Origin: Lachnospiraceae bacterium UBA7093
Lineage (GTDB): Bacteria > Bacillota > Clostridia > Lachnospirales > Lachnospiraceae
Assembly (NCBI GenBank): GCA_002492465.1
Contig: DKYT01000021.1
Coordinates: 1 to 64,000 of the forward strand
Direction of reading: 5' to 3'
Length of the DNA: 64,000 bases
Below, one piece after another: positions 16,773-25,175 of this stretch; the stretch's first letter is position 1; every line of letters starts with the position of its first letter. Made by a program: the position numbers and the translations under genes. Below the pieces are notes generated by a model. It did not search any database and was not told the origin of the DNA. It saw nothing but the letters and a program-made list of their open reading frames with translations.

Positions 16773-17057
16773 TTACATGATTACTGCTAAAATATCGCTC
16801 TGCTTTACGATGATATATTCTTCCTCTTCCACCTTAACGTCTGTGCCTGCATATTTGGAGTAAATCACCTGATCGCCTACCTTTACTTCCATCTTGATCT
16901 CCTTGCCGTCTACCACGCCGCCGGGACCTACTGCAACCACCTCCGCCTGCTGGGGTTTCTCTTTATTTTGTCCGGGTAAAACGATACCTGACTTGGTGGT
17001 TTCTTCTGCTACTAACTGCTTTAATACAACTCTGTCTGCTAATGGTACTAACTTCAT
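16773..17057 (-). CDS. groES: 10 kDa co-chaperonin GroES
   Basis: 94 aa beginning MKLVPLADRVVLK; the mobile loop EETTKSGIVLPG that docks on GroEL is present, as is the beta-barrel core VGDQVIYSKYAGTDV. The start at 17057 has GGAGG 7 nt upstream; an in-frame extension to 17111 would run into the CIRCE operator and is rejected. Confidence 0.98.
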   Translation of the reverse strand: MKLVPLADRVVLKQLVAEETTKSGIVLPGQNKEKPQQAEVVAVGPGGVVDGKEIKMEVKVGDQVIYSKYAGTDVKVEEEEYIIVKQSDILAVIM

Positions 17058-17104
17058 TTCAACTGCCTCCTTTATTTGGTTGTGCACTTTTACTTTTCTG
17101 TCTG

Positions 17105-17131
17105 TTAGCACTCTTTTGCTTTGAGTGCTAA
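17105..17131 (-). promoter_or_regulatory. CIRCE operator (HrcA binding site)
   Basis: TTAGCACTC (17105-17113), 9-nt spacer, GAGTGCTAA (17123-17131): a perfect match to the CIRCE inverted repeat bound by the heat-shock repressor HrcA. It lies just downstream of the groESL promoter, at the 5' end of the message. Confidence 0.97.
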
Positions 17132-17143
17132 TCGCTAGAACTT

Positions 17144-17172
17144 ATATTAATTTTATATGCTTTCCTTTGCAA
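17144..17172 (-). promoter_or_regulatory. groESL promoter
   Basis: Minus strand TTGCAA (17167-17172), 17-bp spacer, TAATAT (17144-17149), placing the transcript start at the edge of CIRCE. Confidence 0.8.
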
Positions 17173-17356
17173 GCGGTATTACAAGTTCATTTTCTCATCT
17201 TTTCTCCCTATATCTTATTTTTACTCTTTTTTTCTCTTATTATCTCATTTTTTCTTTTATCGGTTGATTTAATAAATAGTTTAGAATTATAAAGAGCATG
17301 CCTACCCATATGCAAGCACACTCTTTCTCTTTTGATGATACATTATATTAAGAAAC

Positions 17357-18283
17357 CTAAATTCCCTTTTCCAGTCTTTCTCTGTAGCCCGGGGTATTTT
17401 TCACCTCAAACTTGTTGTTAAACATCTCGTATTCCGCATCCGACAGACAGTCTTCCAGGGTTTCCTCAATGTTCGTTTTCTGCACGATACCCACCGCCAC
17501 AGAAGGCGCCAGAATTTTATCCTCATAGGAATTACATCTCTCCTGCAGCCGCTCCCGGAAGGCTTCCGCCTCCCCCTCCTCCGCCATGGGGATTAAAACG
17601 CCGAACACATCGCCGTCAATTCTGCCAATGATAAAATAAGGCTTTGCCTCCTCTTTCAAAATGTCCGCCACAATCCGAATCAGTCTGTCGCTCTCCTCAT
17701 CCCCAAAATGATCGTTTACAAACTTCCAGTCGTTGATATTCACATTGATCACTGCCACCGGCACCACTTCGGACCGGTCAATGACCTTCATTCTGTTTTC
17801 AAAATAGATCTTGTTGCAGACACCTGTGAGAATATCCTCCCGCTCGTCCTGGGTAATCTTATGGGTCTTATCCTCAAGCTGCTTTTCCAGCTCCTCCAGG
17901 TAAATACTTCCCTCCCGGTGCAGATATACTTCCTCTCCCAGTTTAGCAAGAAGCGTTACCGTTCCATCCACCATTTCATTGATGAGCCTCTGATCCCTGC
18001 TCTTGGAAATCTCCTTTATGTAGAGATGCCCTATGGTGCGGTTTTGAACCCGAAGCTTTCTTCCGGGATCCTTTTCCACCTGCGGGTGAACCCCCAAAAA
18101 GCTGTCTCCGATCACAATCTCCTTTTCCCCTTTGCGGTCGGTTAAAAGTACGTTGATCTCCAACATCTCCGCAAGATTCATCAAGTACTTTTTAATCACC
18201 TCCATATCATAAAGATTGGACAGTGAATAATTTCGGATGTTATCCTTGATTCGTTTCTCGTAAGGTATTTCTCCGTACCCCAT
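17357..18283 (-). CDS. GGDEF-domain protein with degenerate active site
   Basis: 308 aa. The first 115 residues form an unclassified sensory region (LLTDRKGEKEIVIGDSFL, then a short helix-rich linker), followed by a GGDEF fold from about residue 150 (DILTGVCNKIYFENRM, AVINVNINDWKFVNDHFGDEESDRLI in parts). The signature loop reads RIDGDVFG instead of RxGGDEFA, so the first Gly and the catalytic Glu are lost. Diguanylate cyclase activity is therefore unlikely, while nucleotide binding or a regulatory role is possible. GGAG lies 8 nt before the start. No EAL domain is attached. Confidence 0.8.
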   Translation of the reverse strand: MGYGEIPYEKRIKDNIRNYSLSNLYDMEVIKKYLMNLAEMLEINVLLTDRKGEKEIVIGDSFLGVHPQVEKDPGRKLRVQNRTIGHLYIKEISKSRDQRLINEMVDGTVTLLAKLGEEVYLHREGSIYLEELEKQLEDKTHKITQDEREDILTGVCNKIYFENRMKVIDRSEVVPVAVINVNINDWKFVNDHFGDEESDRLIRIVADILKEEAKPYFIIGRIDGDVFGVLIPMAEEGEAEAFRERLQERCNSYEDKILAPSVAVGIVQKTNIEETLEDCLSDAEYEMFNNKFEVKNTPGYRERLEKGI

Positions 18284-18368
18284 AGCAGCCTCTCCCCAAG
18301 TTTCCTATACTTTTCAGTCAAAATCCGCCTTCTCCAACAGATTATGCCTACGTTTAAGTATACCTGTT

Positions 18369-19082
18369 TCAATCAAGTTTATCAAGCTTTTGTTCCGTTC
18401 TGTTTTTCTGGTAAGTAAGGTTCTCGTTTAAGCGGCAGTATTCTCCCTTTTTGCTGTAAGAATCCATTAAGTGGGTGTCCTCCATGGCGGTGGTCAGCAG
18501 GTCATTTTTTTGTTTCCTTGTACCGTTTCCCGGTTTTTGGGGATATTGCTCCCCTGCCTCCTTCTTCCCTGTGAAACGTCCCTTGGGGTCCGACAAGGTT
18601 TCAAAGGCATCCTTATCCCTGCCAAATCGCTTCAGTGCGGCTTTTATGCCCGTTTTTATCTTTCCTCTTACGTACTCCCACTTATTGATGATTCGGGCAG
18701 GAAGCCCCTGCCGTATCAGGGATGAAACCCCTGCCGTATTCTCCTGTATGCCGGACATTTGAGAGGGATTTTGAAGGGATGAGATCTTTGCAGCTTCCTC
18801 TTTTCCCTCATCTCCCATTGCCTCCCATATTCCTTTGATTCTTCCAAGCCCTCTTTTCAGTCCGCCCGCTTTCCTTTCTCCCTCAAAGCCAGATAAGGAA
18901 AGCTCTTCCTGATCCTTTTTTTGCTCCTGGGATAGGGACTCCAGGGCATCTCCTCTCATTCCGCCGGCAGCCCCTGTCTGTCTGTGGTGTTCCTCCTCGT
19001 GAAGACACTTGGTAAAGTGATGGGTATGAGGATTTTGATATCCTGCGTCAGAAAAAGAATGATAATTATTTTGTATCTGCAT
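18369..19082 (-). CDS. Uncharacterised charged protein, 237 aa
   Basis: I do not recognise a family. The N-terminus is rich in Asn, Gln, His and Tyr, with a His/Cys cluster (THHFTKCLHEEEHHRQ). The rest is strongly charged, rich in Lys, Glu and Gly, and probably helical or disordered (EEAAKISSLQNPSQM, KIKTGIKAALKRFGRDK). No signal peptide or membrane segment is visible. AGGAGG lies 4-5 nt before the start, and the gene follows the GH25 gene by 15 nt, so it is almost certainly translated and in the same operon. Confidence 0.65.
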   Translation of the reverse strand: MQIQNNYHSFSDAGYQNPHTHHFTKCLHEEEHHRQTGAAGGMRGDALESLSQEQKKDQEELSLSGFEGERKAGGLKRGLGRIKGIWEAMGDEGKEEAAKISSLQNPSQMSGIQENTAGVSSLIRQGLPARIINKWEYVRGKIKTGIKAALKRFGRDKDAFETLSDPKGRFTGKKEAGEQYPQKPGNGTRKQKNDLLTTAMEDTHLMDSYSKKGEYCRLNENLTYQKNRTEQKLDKLD

Positions 19083-19097
19083 AACCCCTCCTGCGTA

Positions 19098-20642
19098 TTA
19101 CTCCACTGTGGTCAGATAGCTGCTGACCGCATACACCGTCTGCCCGTTAAAGTCAAGCTGGGACCAGCCGTTATCTCCTATCGCCGTCCTGGTAAGGATC
19201 TCCCCGTTGTGAAGCAGCCCTACCACCGTATCCGGGCTTGCCGTGCTGGGTTCCGTCCTTAAATTGGTTTCCATCTTTGCCGTCACCTGCTCGTTTACAG
19301 GCGTGTAAACAGGTCCCTGAGGCGGCGCCTGCTGCCCCGTATCCTCCATATTCGTTGTAAGGTAACTGGTAACTGCATATAAGGTCTGCCCGTTATAAAT
19401 CACTCGGGACCAGCCGTTGTGCCCGATTCCCGTTCTTGTCGCCGTATCTCCGTGAACCAGCTTTCCTACAATAGAAGCATCGTTTAAGGTACTGGGCTCT
19501 GTACGCAGATTTGTCTCCTGCTTTGCCGTCACCGTCTCATTAACTTCCGTAAAAATAATGCCAACCTCCGGATTTGCCTCCACTACCTCCGCCGGTGTCT
19601 CATCCTTTGGCGCCGCCTCCTTTTCATAGCCGAAATACGCAATGTTAATATCTGTTTTCCTGGATATTCCCTCTACCGTTCCCTGACTGGTATATTGCCA
19701 CATAGCATGGCTTCCCGTATAGTCGGAGGCGGCAGTCTGAGGATAAGGCTGTGCCGGGTACTGCGCCACCCATATTTTGTACTTGCTTGAAAGAGTCTGG
19801 GTATCCCACTGGGCGCTGCCCTCAAGCTCTCCCTTTGCGGCATAAAACATGGGCGTGTATCCCGCCGCCCCAATCTCGTCCAGGAAAGCGCAGGCAAGCG
19901 TCGTCCTTGCGGCGGCATCCAACCCGTACTGCCTGCTGTCGGGGGACGCAAAATCTTCGCAGTTATATGCCACCGGATAGGTGATTCTGTATTTCGCAAT
20001 AATGTCTCTGGTGAATGCAGCCTCCGCCTTTGCCTCTTCCACAGTCACAGCAGAAGAAAAGAAATATGCGCCCAGCTTAATCCCCGCTGCCTGTGCTTCC
20101 TGCATATTATACCTTGCCGTAGGATCCTCAAAGATCTCTCCTGTGGACTTTGCCCTGTATCCCACGCGAATCATGGCAAAATCCACTCCCGCTTCCTTCA
20201 CCTTTCCCCAGTCAATGGTTCCCTGATATTTAGACACGTCGATTCCTCTGGTGACGGTATTACCAACGGATCCATCCTCCTGAGCCTGGGCGGACAGGTT
20301 TACTTCCGCCCCCTTTTCTTCCGTTCCCGATATACCTGGATTCTGCGGATCCTCCGCATCATCCAGTGCCCCTACCAAAACCTCGCCTGCATCCTCACTG
20401 GGTGCCGTCGGTGTGGGAGAAGGCGTCTGTTCCTCCCTCAGCGCCTCTTCCTGCTCCTCCGCTATGTCTTTCTCTTCCTCTTCCAGAGGAATTGCCTCCG
20501 GCAGGTGCATCTGCGCCTCCGCCGCTTCCCGCGCTTTTCTGCCATTTTGATAGGATACGACAAAAACCGCAATAATGGCAGCCAGAATTCCTACGCCTGC
20601 CGCCGCCAAAAGTATCATATATTTTTTCATGTTTCTATCCAT
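19098..20642 (-). CDS. GH25 lysozyme-like protein with two C-terminal SH3 domains
   Basis: 514 aa. A membrane anchor at residues 7-30 (MILLAAAGVGILAAIIAVFVV) is followed by an acidic, Pro-rich spacer to about 130, then a glycoside hydrolase 25 domain (RGIDVSKYQG at 132-141, FAMIRVGYR). Two bacterial SH3-type domains close the protein (about 370-435 and 455-514; each has TNLRTEPST and a NGW motif). GH25 enzymes cleave the N-acetylmuramic acid-N-acetylglucosamine bond of peptidoglycan. The usual catalytic D-x-E motif reads N227-C-E229 here (VAYNCEDF), so one acid is missing. It is the first gene of a small operon with the unknown 237-aa protein. Confidence 0.9.
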   Translation of the reverse strand: MDRNMKKYMILLAAAGVGILAAIIAVFVVSYQNGRKAREAAEAQMHLPEAIPLEEEEKDIAEEQEEALREEQTPSPTPTAPSEDAGEVLVGALDDAEDPQNPGISGTEEKGAEVNLSAQAQEDGSVGNTVTRGIDVSKYQGTIDWGKVKEAGVDFAMIRVGYRAKSTGEIFEDPTARYNMQEAQAAGIKLGAYFFSSAVTVEEAKAEAAFTRDIIAKYRITYPVAYNCEDFASPDSRQYGLDAAARTTLACAFLDEIGAAGYTPMFYAAKGELEGSAQWDTQTLSSKYKIWVAQYPAQPYPQTAASDYTGSHAMWQYTSQGTVEGISRKTDINIAYFGYEKEAAPKDETPAEVVEANPEVGIIFTEVNETVTAKQETNLRTEPSTLNDASIVGKLVHGDTATRTGIGHNGWSRVIYNGQTLYAVTSYLTTNMEDTGQQAPPQGPVYTPVNEQVTAKMETNLRTEPSTASPDTVVGLLHNGEILTRTAIGDNGWSQLDFNGQTVYAVSSYLTTVE

Positions 20643-20779
20643 ATTTTCATTTCCGATCTTTTATTTTCCGCCTGTCTGCGAAATTATCTTCATTATAAAA
20701 CAAATTTCACTTAATTACTATGGATTTTTATATCCATGAATCTTAACGCTATTTTAACGGAAAATAAAGGGTGAAAGAA

Positions 20780-20808
20780 TTGCCCTGATTTTGGGGAAAC
20801 GGTATAAT
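20780..20808 (+). promoter_or_regulatory. Promoter of the KdpDE-like operon
   Basis: TTGCCC (20780-20785), 17-bp spacer, TATAAT (20803-20808). It rules out the TTG start at 20791. TTAACG repeats just upstream (20741-20760) could be regulator half sites, which is speculative. Confidence 0.75.
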
Positions 20809-20832
20809 CAGTTAGGGAAAGGAATGGATCTT

Positions 20833-21942
20833 ATGACTCGAACTTTTTTGAAGCAAAAAATAACGTCGGCTTATCGTAAAAGAACGCCTTTGAAAGACGC
20901 CCTGCTTACCGCTTTGATTCTTACCGCCGCTACCGCTATTTCATTCTGGTTTTTCGGCATGGTTCCCGAGAACCCGGCAAATATTGCGTTGGTATATATT
21001 ACCGCCCTTGTGTTGACTGCGCGCTTTACAAACGGTTATCTTTACGGTATTGCCGCTTCCCTGGCAAGCGTCGTGGCGATCAATTACCTGTTTACCTACC
21101 CCTATTTCCACGTGAATTTTACCCTCACAGGATATCCGGTAACATTCGTTTTTACCCTGATTATCTCTCTTATGGTGAGCACTATGACCACCCGGATCAA
21201 GGAACAGGCGGACGCCATCGTAGAAAGAGAAAAACTCCTGATGGATGCGGAAAAGGAAAAAATGCGGGCAAATCTTTTGCGCTCCGTTTCCCATGACCTG
21301 CGCACGCCTCTGACCGGTATTATCGGAAACAGCTCCGCCTACATCGACAACTCCGATTCTCTCTCTGAAGAGGAAAAGCTGAACCTGGTAGAACTGATCC
21401 GGGAAGATTCCAACTGGCTTTTGAATATGGTGGAAAATCTTCTGTCCGTTACCCGGATCAGCCAAAATTCCATGAAAATTGCCACTTCCATGGAATCTGT
21501 GGAGGAGGTGGTGGCGGAAGCCGTTTTTCGTTTTCATAAAAGGCTCCCTGACTTTCCCGTCAAGGTACAGGTTCCCGAAGATTTCCTAATGATTCCCATG
21601 GACGCCATGCTGATCGAACAGGTTATCATCAACCTTCTGGAAAATGCCGTTATCCACTCAGGCAGCCAGCTTCCTGTGGAGCTGACCGTTACCTGTACCC
21701 CAAAAGAAGTTTCCTTTTGCGTCAGAGACTACGGTGTGGGTATTGCTCCCCACAAAATCGATACCATATTTGACGGTTCCTGCTATACCCCGGAAAGCAG
21801 CTCCGATGGGCACAGAGGAATGGGAATCGGACTTTCCATCTGCAAAACCATCATTGCCGCTCATAACGGCGCTATTTCCGCCAGCAACCATACAAAAGGC
21901 TGCCAGTTTATCTTTACACTTCCAAGGGAGGAATCCATATGA
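20833..21942 (+). CDS. KdpD-like sensor histidine kinase (DUF4118 type, lacking the N-terminal KdpD domain)
   Basis: About 370 aa. Four closely spaced membrane segments (residues about 20-110) match the DUF4118 region of KdpD. A DHp domain follows with phosphoacceptor His in SVSHDLRTPLTGIIG, and then a HATPase domain (IEQVIINLLENAVIHS, DYGVGIAP, GMGIGLSICKTII). The cytoplasmic N-terminal KdpD and USP domains, which bind second messengers and Hpr-type partners in full KdpD, are absent. The start is placed at 20833 with AAAGGA upstream; 20824 is a close alternative. Stop and next start overlap as ATGA. A 15-nt fragment of a dispersed repeat lies within the coding region at 20865-20879. No kdpFABC genes are in view. 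Confidence 0.85.
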   Translation: MTRTFLKQKITSAYRKRTPLKDALLTALILTAATAISFWFFGMVPENPANIALVYITALVLTARFTNGYLYGIAASLASVVAINYLFTYPYFHVNFTLTGYPVTFVFTLIISLMVSTMTTRIKEQADAIVEREKLLMDAEKEKMRANLLRSVSHDLRTPLTGIIGNSSAYIDNSDSLSEEEKLNLVELIREDSNWLLNMVENLLSVTRISQNSMKIATSMESVEEVVAEAVFRFHKRLPDFPVKVQVPEDFLMIPMDAMLIEQVIINLLENAVIHSGSQLPVELTVTCTPKEVSFCVRDYGVGIAPHKIDTIFDGSCYTPESSSDGHRGMGIGLSICKTIIAAHNGAISASNHTKGCQFIFTLPREESI

Positions 21943-22658
21943 AATCAAACGCCCTTTCACAAAACACCATCTTACTGATTGAAGACGAGGAAAATATTCG
22001 CTCCTTCATTGCCACCACCCTGAAAAATCAGGGGTATAAGATCACCTGCGCCTCCGCCGGCGAGGAAGGGCTGCACCTTGCCGCATCCCTTTGTCCCGAT
22101 CTGATTCTTTTGGATTTGGGACTTCCCGATCTGGACGGATTGGATGTGATCAAACGCCTTCGGGAATGGACTGCCGTTCCTGTAATCGTTATTTCCGCCC
22201 GCACCAATGAACACGAAAAAGCGCGGGCGCTGGACTGCGGCGGAGACGATTACATCACCAAGCCCTTTGGCACGGTGGAGCTTCTGGCACGGATCCGCAC
22301 CTCCCTGCGCCACAGCAGACAGATGCAGGATCTCTCTTCCATCCATCAGAAGCCTTACCACTACAAAAATCTGACTGTCAACTTTGAAGACCATGCCGTA
22401 ACCCTTAATGGGAATCTCATCCACCTGACCCAGATCGAATACAAGCTGTTGACCCTTCTTGCCAGAAATTCCGGCAAGGTTCTTACTTATACCTTCCTTA
22501 TGGAAAAAATATGGGGTCCCTACACTGACAGCAACAACCAAATCCTCAGGGTAAATATGGCAAATATCCGCAGAAAAATCGAGGAAAATCCGGCTGCTCC
22601 GGAATATGTGTTTACGGAAATCGGGATCGGTTACCGAATGGCGGAAGGAGACATTTAA
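21939..22658 (+). CDS. OmpR-family response regulator (KdpE-like)
   Basis: 239 aa. The receiver domain has ILLIEDEENIR and phosphoacceptor Asp in LILLDLGLPDLDG, plus the KPFG switch Lys. The C-terminal winged helix contains LTQIEYKLLTLLARNSGKVLT and YRMAEGD. It is coupled to the kinase gene by an ATGA overlap. Similarity to KdpE is clear in the receiver (ISARTNEHEKARALDCGGDD), but the target genes are not identifiable from the window. Confidence 0.92.
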   Translation: MKSNALSQNTILLIEDEENIRSFIATTLKNQGYKITCASAGEEGLHLAASLCPDLILLDLGLPDLDGLDVIKRLREWTAVPVIVISARTNEHEKARALDCGGDDYITKPFGTVELLARIRTSLRHSRQMQDLSSIHQKPYHYKNLTVNFEDHAVTLNGNLIHLTQIEYKLLTLLARNSGKVLTYTFLMEKIWGPYTDSNNQILRVNMANIRRKIEENPAAPEYVFTEIGIGYRMAEGDI

Positions 22659-22686
22659 GATTACAGTTTGCCCTCCCATCCTCCGG

Positions 22687-22716
22687 TTGACATTCTCACG
22701 GTTTTATCTTTATAAT
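22687..22716 (+). promoter_or_regulatory. Promoter of the sodium symporter gene
   Basis: TTGACA (22687-22692), 18-bp spacer, TATAAT (22711-22716); both hexamers are consensus, giving the symporter a promoter independent of the upstream two-component genes. Confidence 0.8.
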
Positions 22717-22755
22717 GAAGCTATTGTGAAAATCGAAATTTAAGGGAGAAAACAA

Positions 22756-24243
22756 ATGAAATCAAGAGAAAAATTTGGCAGCCGTCTGGGATTCATTCTG
22801 GTATCTGCCGGTTGTGCAATCGGAATCGGAAATGTATGGAAATTCCCCTATATGACAGGGCAATACGGCGGAGCCGCTTTTATCATCATTTACCTTGCTT
22901 TTTTGCTTCTTATGGGATGGCCTATTATGGTGTGTGAATTTGCCGTAGGGCGGGGCAGCCAGAAAAGCTGCGCTACCTCCTTCAAGGTGTTAGAGCCGAA
23001 AGGAACGAAATGGCATCATTACGGATGGTTCGGCATGGCTGGAAATTATCTTCTTATGATGTTTTATACCATGGTTGCAGGATGGATGATGTACTACTGT
23101 TTCCGCTGCGCCCGGGGCGACTTCAGCCAGTCTTCCATGAGCGCCCAGACAATCGCGGAGCGCTTTAACGAAATGCTCTCTTCAGGCAAAACCATGTCCT
23201 TCTGGATGGTTGTCACCGTACTGCTCTCCTTTGGCATCTGCGCATTCGGCGTGCAGAAAGGCGTGGAACGGGTCACCAAAGTCATGATGATCGCCCTCCT
23301 TGTACTGATTGTAGTCCTTGCAGTTAATTCCGTACGGCTGCCCGGCGCAATAGAAGGTGTAAAATTTTACCTGATCCCCAATTTTCAGCACATGAAGGAA
23401 ATTGGAATCGGTAACATTGTTTTCGGCGCCATGAGTCAGGCATTCTTTACCCTAAGTCTTGGCATCGGTGCAATGGCAATTTTCGGAAGTTATCTGCATA
23501 AAGAGCATTCCCTTGCAGGGGAAGCCATCAACATCGGTATCCTGGATACCTTTGTCGCCCTGATGGCAGGTATGATTATCATTCCCGCTTGCTTTGCTTT
23601 TGGCATTGAAGCAGACGCAGGTCCCTCCCTGATCTTTATTACCCTTCCTCAGATCTTTAACCAAATGAACGGAGGAAGAATCTGGGGCGCGCTGTTCTTT
23701 TTATTTTTATCCTTTGCCGCTCTGTCCACCGTTACGGCAGTCTTTGAGAATATCATTTCCTTTGCCATGGATCTGTTCGGTGTTTCCCGCAAAAAAGCGG
23801 TGCTGGTCAATATTTTCCTTGTAATCCTGCTTTCCCTTCCCGCTGTTCTGGGCTTTAACCTTCTTTCGGCAATTCAGCCCCTGGGCGCCGGAACAGGCAT
23901 TATGGATCTGGAGGATTTCCTGGTATCCAATAACCTGCTGCCTTTGGGTTCACTGGTGTATCTGATGTTCTGTACGCAAAAAAGAGGATGGGGATGGAAC
24001 AATTTTATAGAAGAAGCCAACTCCGGCACAGGGAAAAAATTCCCCCTGTTTCTGCGCGGCTATATGACTTATGGAATTCCGATTCTCATTGTGGTGATCT
24101 ACCTGAAAGGCTATTGGGATATGTTCGCCCCCAAAGCAGCAGCGGAAAACAATCCGATGCTGCTTGCGGGCTGGATGCTTGTAGCTGTGGCTTTCCTTGC
24201 CCTCATCGGCTGGTTTGCCTTCGGCGGAAAGCGTAAAGATTAG
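22756..24243 (+). CDS. Sodium-dependent symporter of the neurotransmitter:sodium symporter (NSS) family
   Basis: 495 aa with about eleven to twelve hydrophobic segments. TM1 contains the family motif SAGCAIGIGNVWKFPYMTG, which forms the Na+ and substrate sites, and TM6 contains FFTLSLGIGAMAIFGSY. Bacterial members (LeuT, MhsT, TnaT) carry amino acids such as leucine or tryptophan; the substrate here cannot be assigned. GGGAG lies 7 nt before the ATG. The 3' end shares four bases with the convergent DUF362 gene. Confidence 0.92.
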   Translation: MKSREKFGSRLGFILVSAGCAIGIGNVWKFPYMTGQYGGAAFIIIYLAFLLLMGWPIMVCEFAVGRGSQKSCATSFKVLEPKGTKWHHYGWFGMAGNYLLMMFYTMVAGWMMYYCFRCARGDFSQSSMSAQTIAERFNEMLSSGKTMSFWMVVTVLLSFGICAFGVQKGVERVTKVMMIALLVLIVVLAVNSVRLPGAIEGVKFYLIPNFQHMKEIGIGNIVFGAMSQAFFTLSLGIGAMAIFGSYLHKEHSLAGEAINIGILDTFVALMAGMIIIPACFAFGIEADAGPSLIFITLPQIFNQMNGGRIWGALFFLFLSFAALSTVTAVFENIISFAMDLFGVSRKKAVLVNIFLVILLSLPAVLGFNLLSAIQPLGAGTGIMDLEDFLVSNNLLPLGSLVYLMFCTQKRGWGWNNFIEEANSGTGKKFPLFLRGYMTYGIPILIVVIYLKGYWDMFAPKAAAENNPMLLAGWMLVAVAFLALIGWFAFGGKRKD

Positions 24244-25109
24244 TCCACTTCTATCAGTTCATACTCTCTGACACCAAATCCTAAATCGGCTGCCGCCTCA
24301 ACGGTGTGCACCCCGTTTCTGGATTCAATACGTTCCAGCAGATGATCCCGTCCCGGGTCATCTGTTGCTGCGTATACCAGATCCAGGCACGCCTGGTCAA
24401 TGGCAATGGGATCCTCAGAAATTAAAATACCAATATCCTTCATGCAGGGGTCTTCTGCAACGGCACAGCAGTCGCAATCCACAGACATGTTTTTCATAAC
24501 GTTGATATAAACGGCATTTCCCTTGAAATACTCCACCACGGAAGAAGCCGCATCCGCCATTGCCTCCAGGAAGGAATCATGATCCGCAGTCCAAAATGCA
24601 TCCGTATCTCCTACTCCATGAATGTATGCTTTACCGTAAGATGAGGCAACGCCGATAGAAAGCTGCTTGATAGCCCCACCAAAGCCGCCCATGGGATGCC
24701 CTTTAAAATGTGACAGCACCAGCATGGAATCATAATTTGCCAGGTCTTTTCCCACAAAATTTTTCTGAATTTTCTTCCCCTTTGGAATGGAAAGCTCTAA
24801 GTCCGGACCTTCTGCATCCAGCAGGTCAACGGAAAAACACTTGCTCCAGCCATGCTCTTCTAAAGTCTTTAAATGCTTTTCTGTTGTCTCCCGGGTTCCC
24901 TCATATGCCGTATTACATTCCACCACAGTGCCGCCTACATAGTCCACCACCGGTTTCCAAAATTCCGGTTTCAGGAAATTCTGATTGCCAGTCTCTCCGG
25001 AATGCACCTTGATTGCCGTTTTGCCCGGAAGCTCTTTTCCCAGCGTCTGATACAGCTCCAGAACCTTTTCCGGAGTGATCGTCCTTGAAAAAAATACTTT
25101 TGGTTTCAT
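24240..25109 (-). CDS. DUF362 domain protein
   Basis: 289 aa, dominated by the DUF362 fold (DYVGGTVVECNTAYEGTR, FKGHPMGGFGGAIKQLSIG, EDPIAIDQACLDL). It lacks the C-terminal two-cluster ferredoxin module often fused to this family. A Cys cluster, DCDCCAVAEDPC, near residue 210 could bind metal or an Fe-S cluster. Function is unknown. The stop codon overlaps that of the convergent symporter gene. Confidence 0.85.
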   Translation of the reverse strand: MKPKVFFSRTITPEKVLELYQTLGKELPGKTAIKVHSGETGNQNFLKPEFWKPVVDYVGGTVVECNTAYEGTRETTEKHLKTLEEHGWSKCFSVDLLDAEGPDLELSIPKGKKIQKNFVGKDLANYDSMLVLSHFKGHPMGGFGGAIKQLSIGVASSYGKAYIHGVGDTDAFWTADHDSFLEAMADAASSVVEYFKGNAVYINVMKNMSVDCDCCAVAEDPCMKDIGILISEDPIAIDQACLDLVYAATDDPGRDHLLERIESRNGVHTVEAAADLGFGVREYELIEVD

Positions 25110-25175
25110 GATTAGCCCTCCTATTCGTTTTCATAGTTTCAGTATATCATTTAAAATAAATAAATGTACACTACT

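Noticed and set aside
20791..20832. Longer kinase N-terminus from a TTG at 20791
   Set aside because: The promoter -10 at 20803-20808 lies downstream of that codon.
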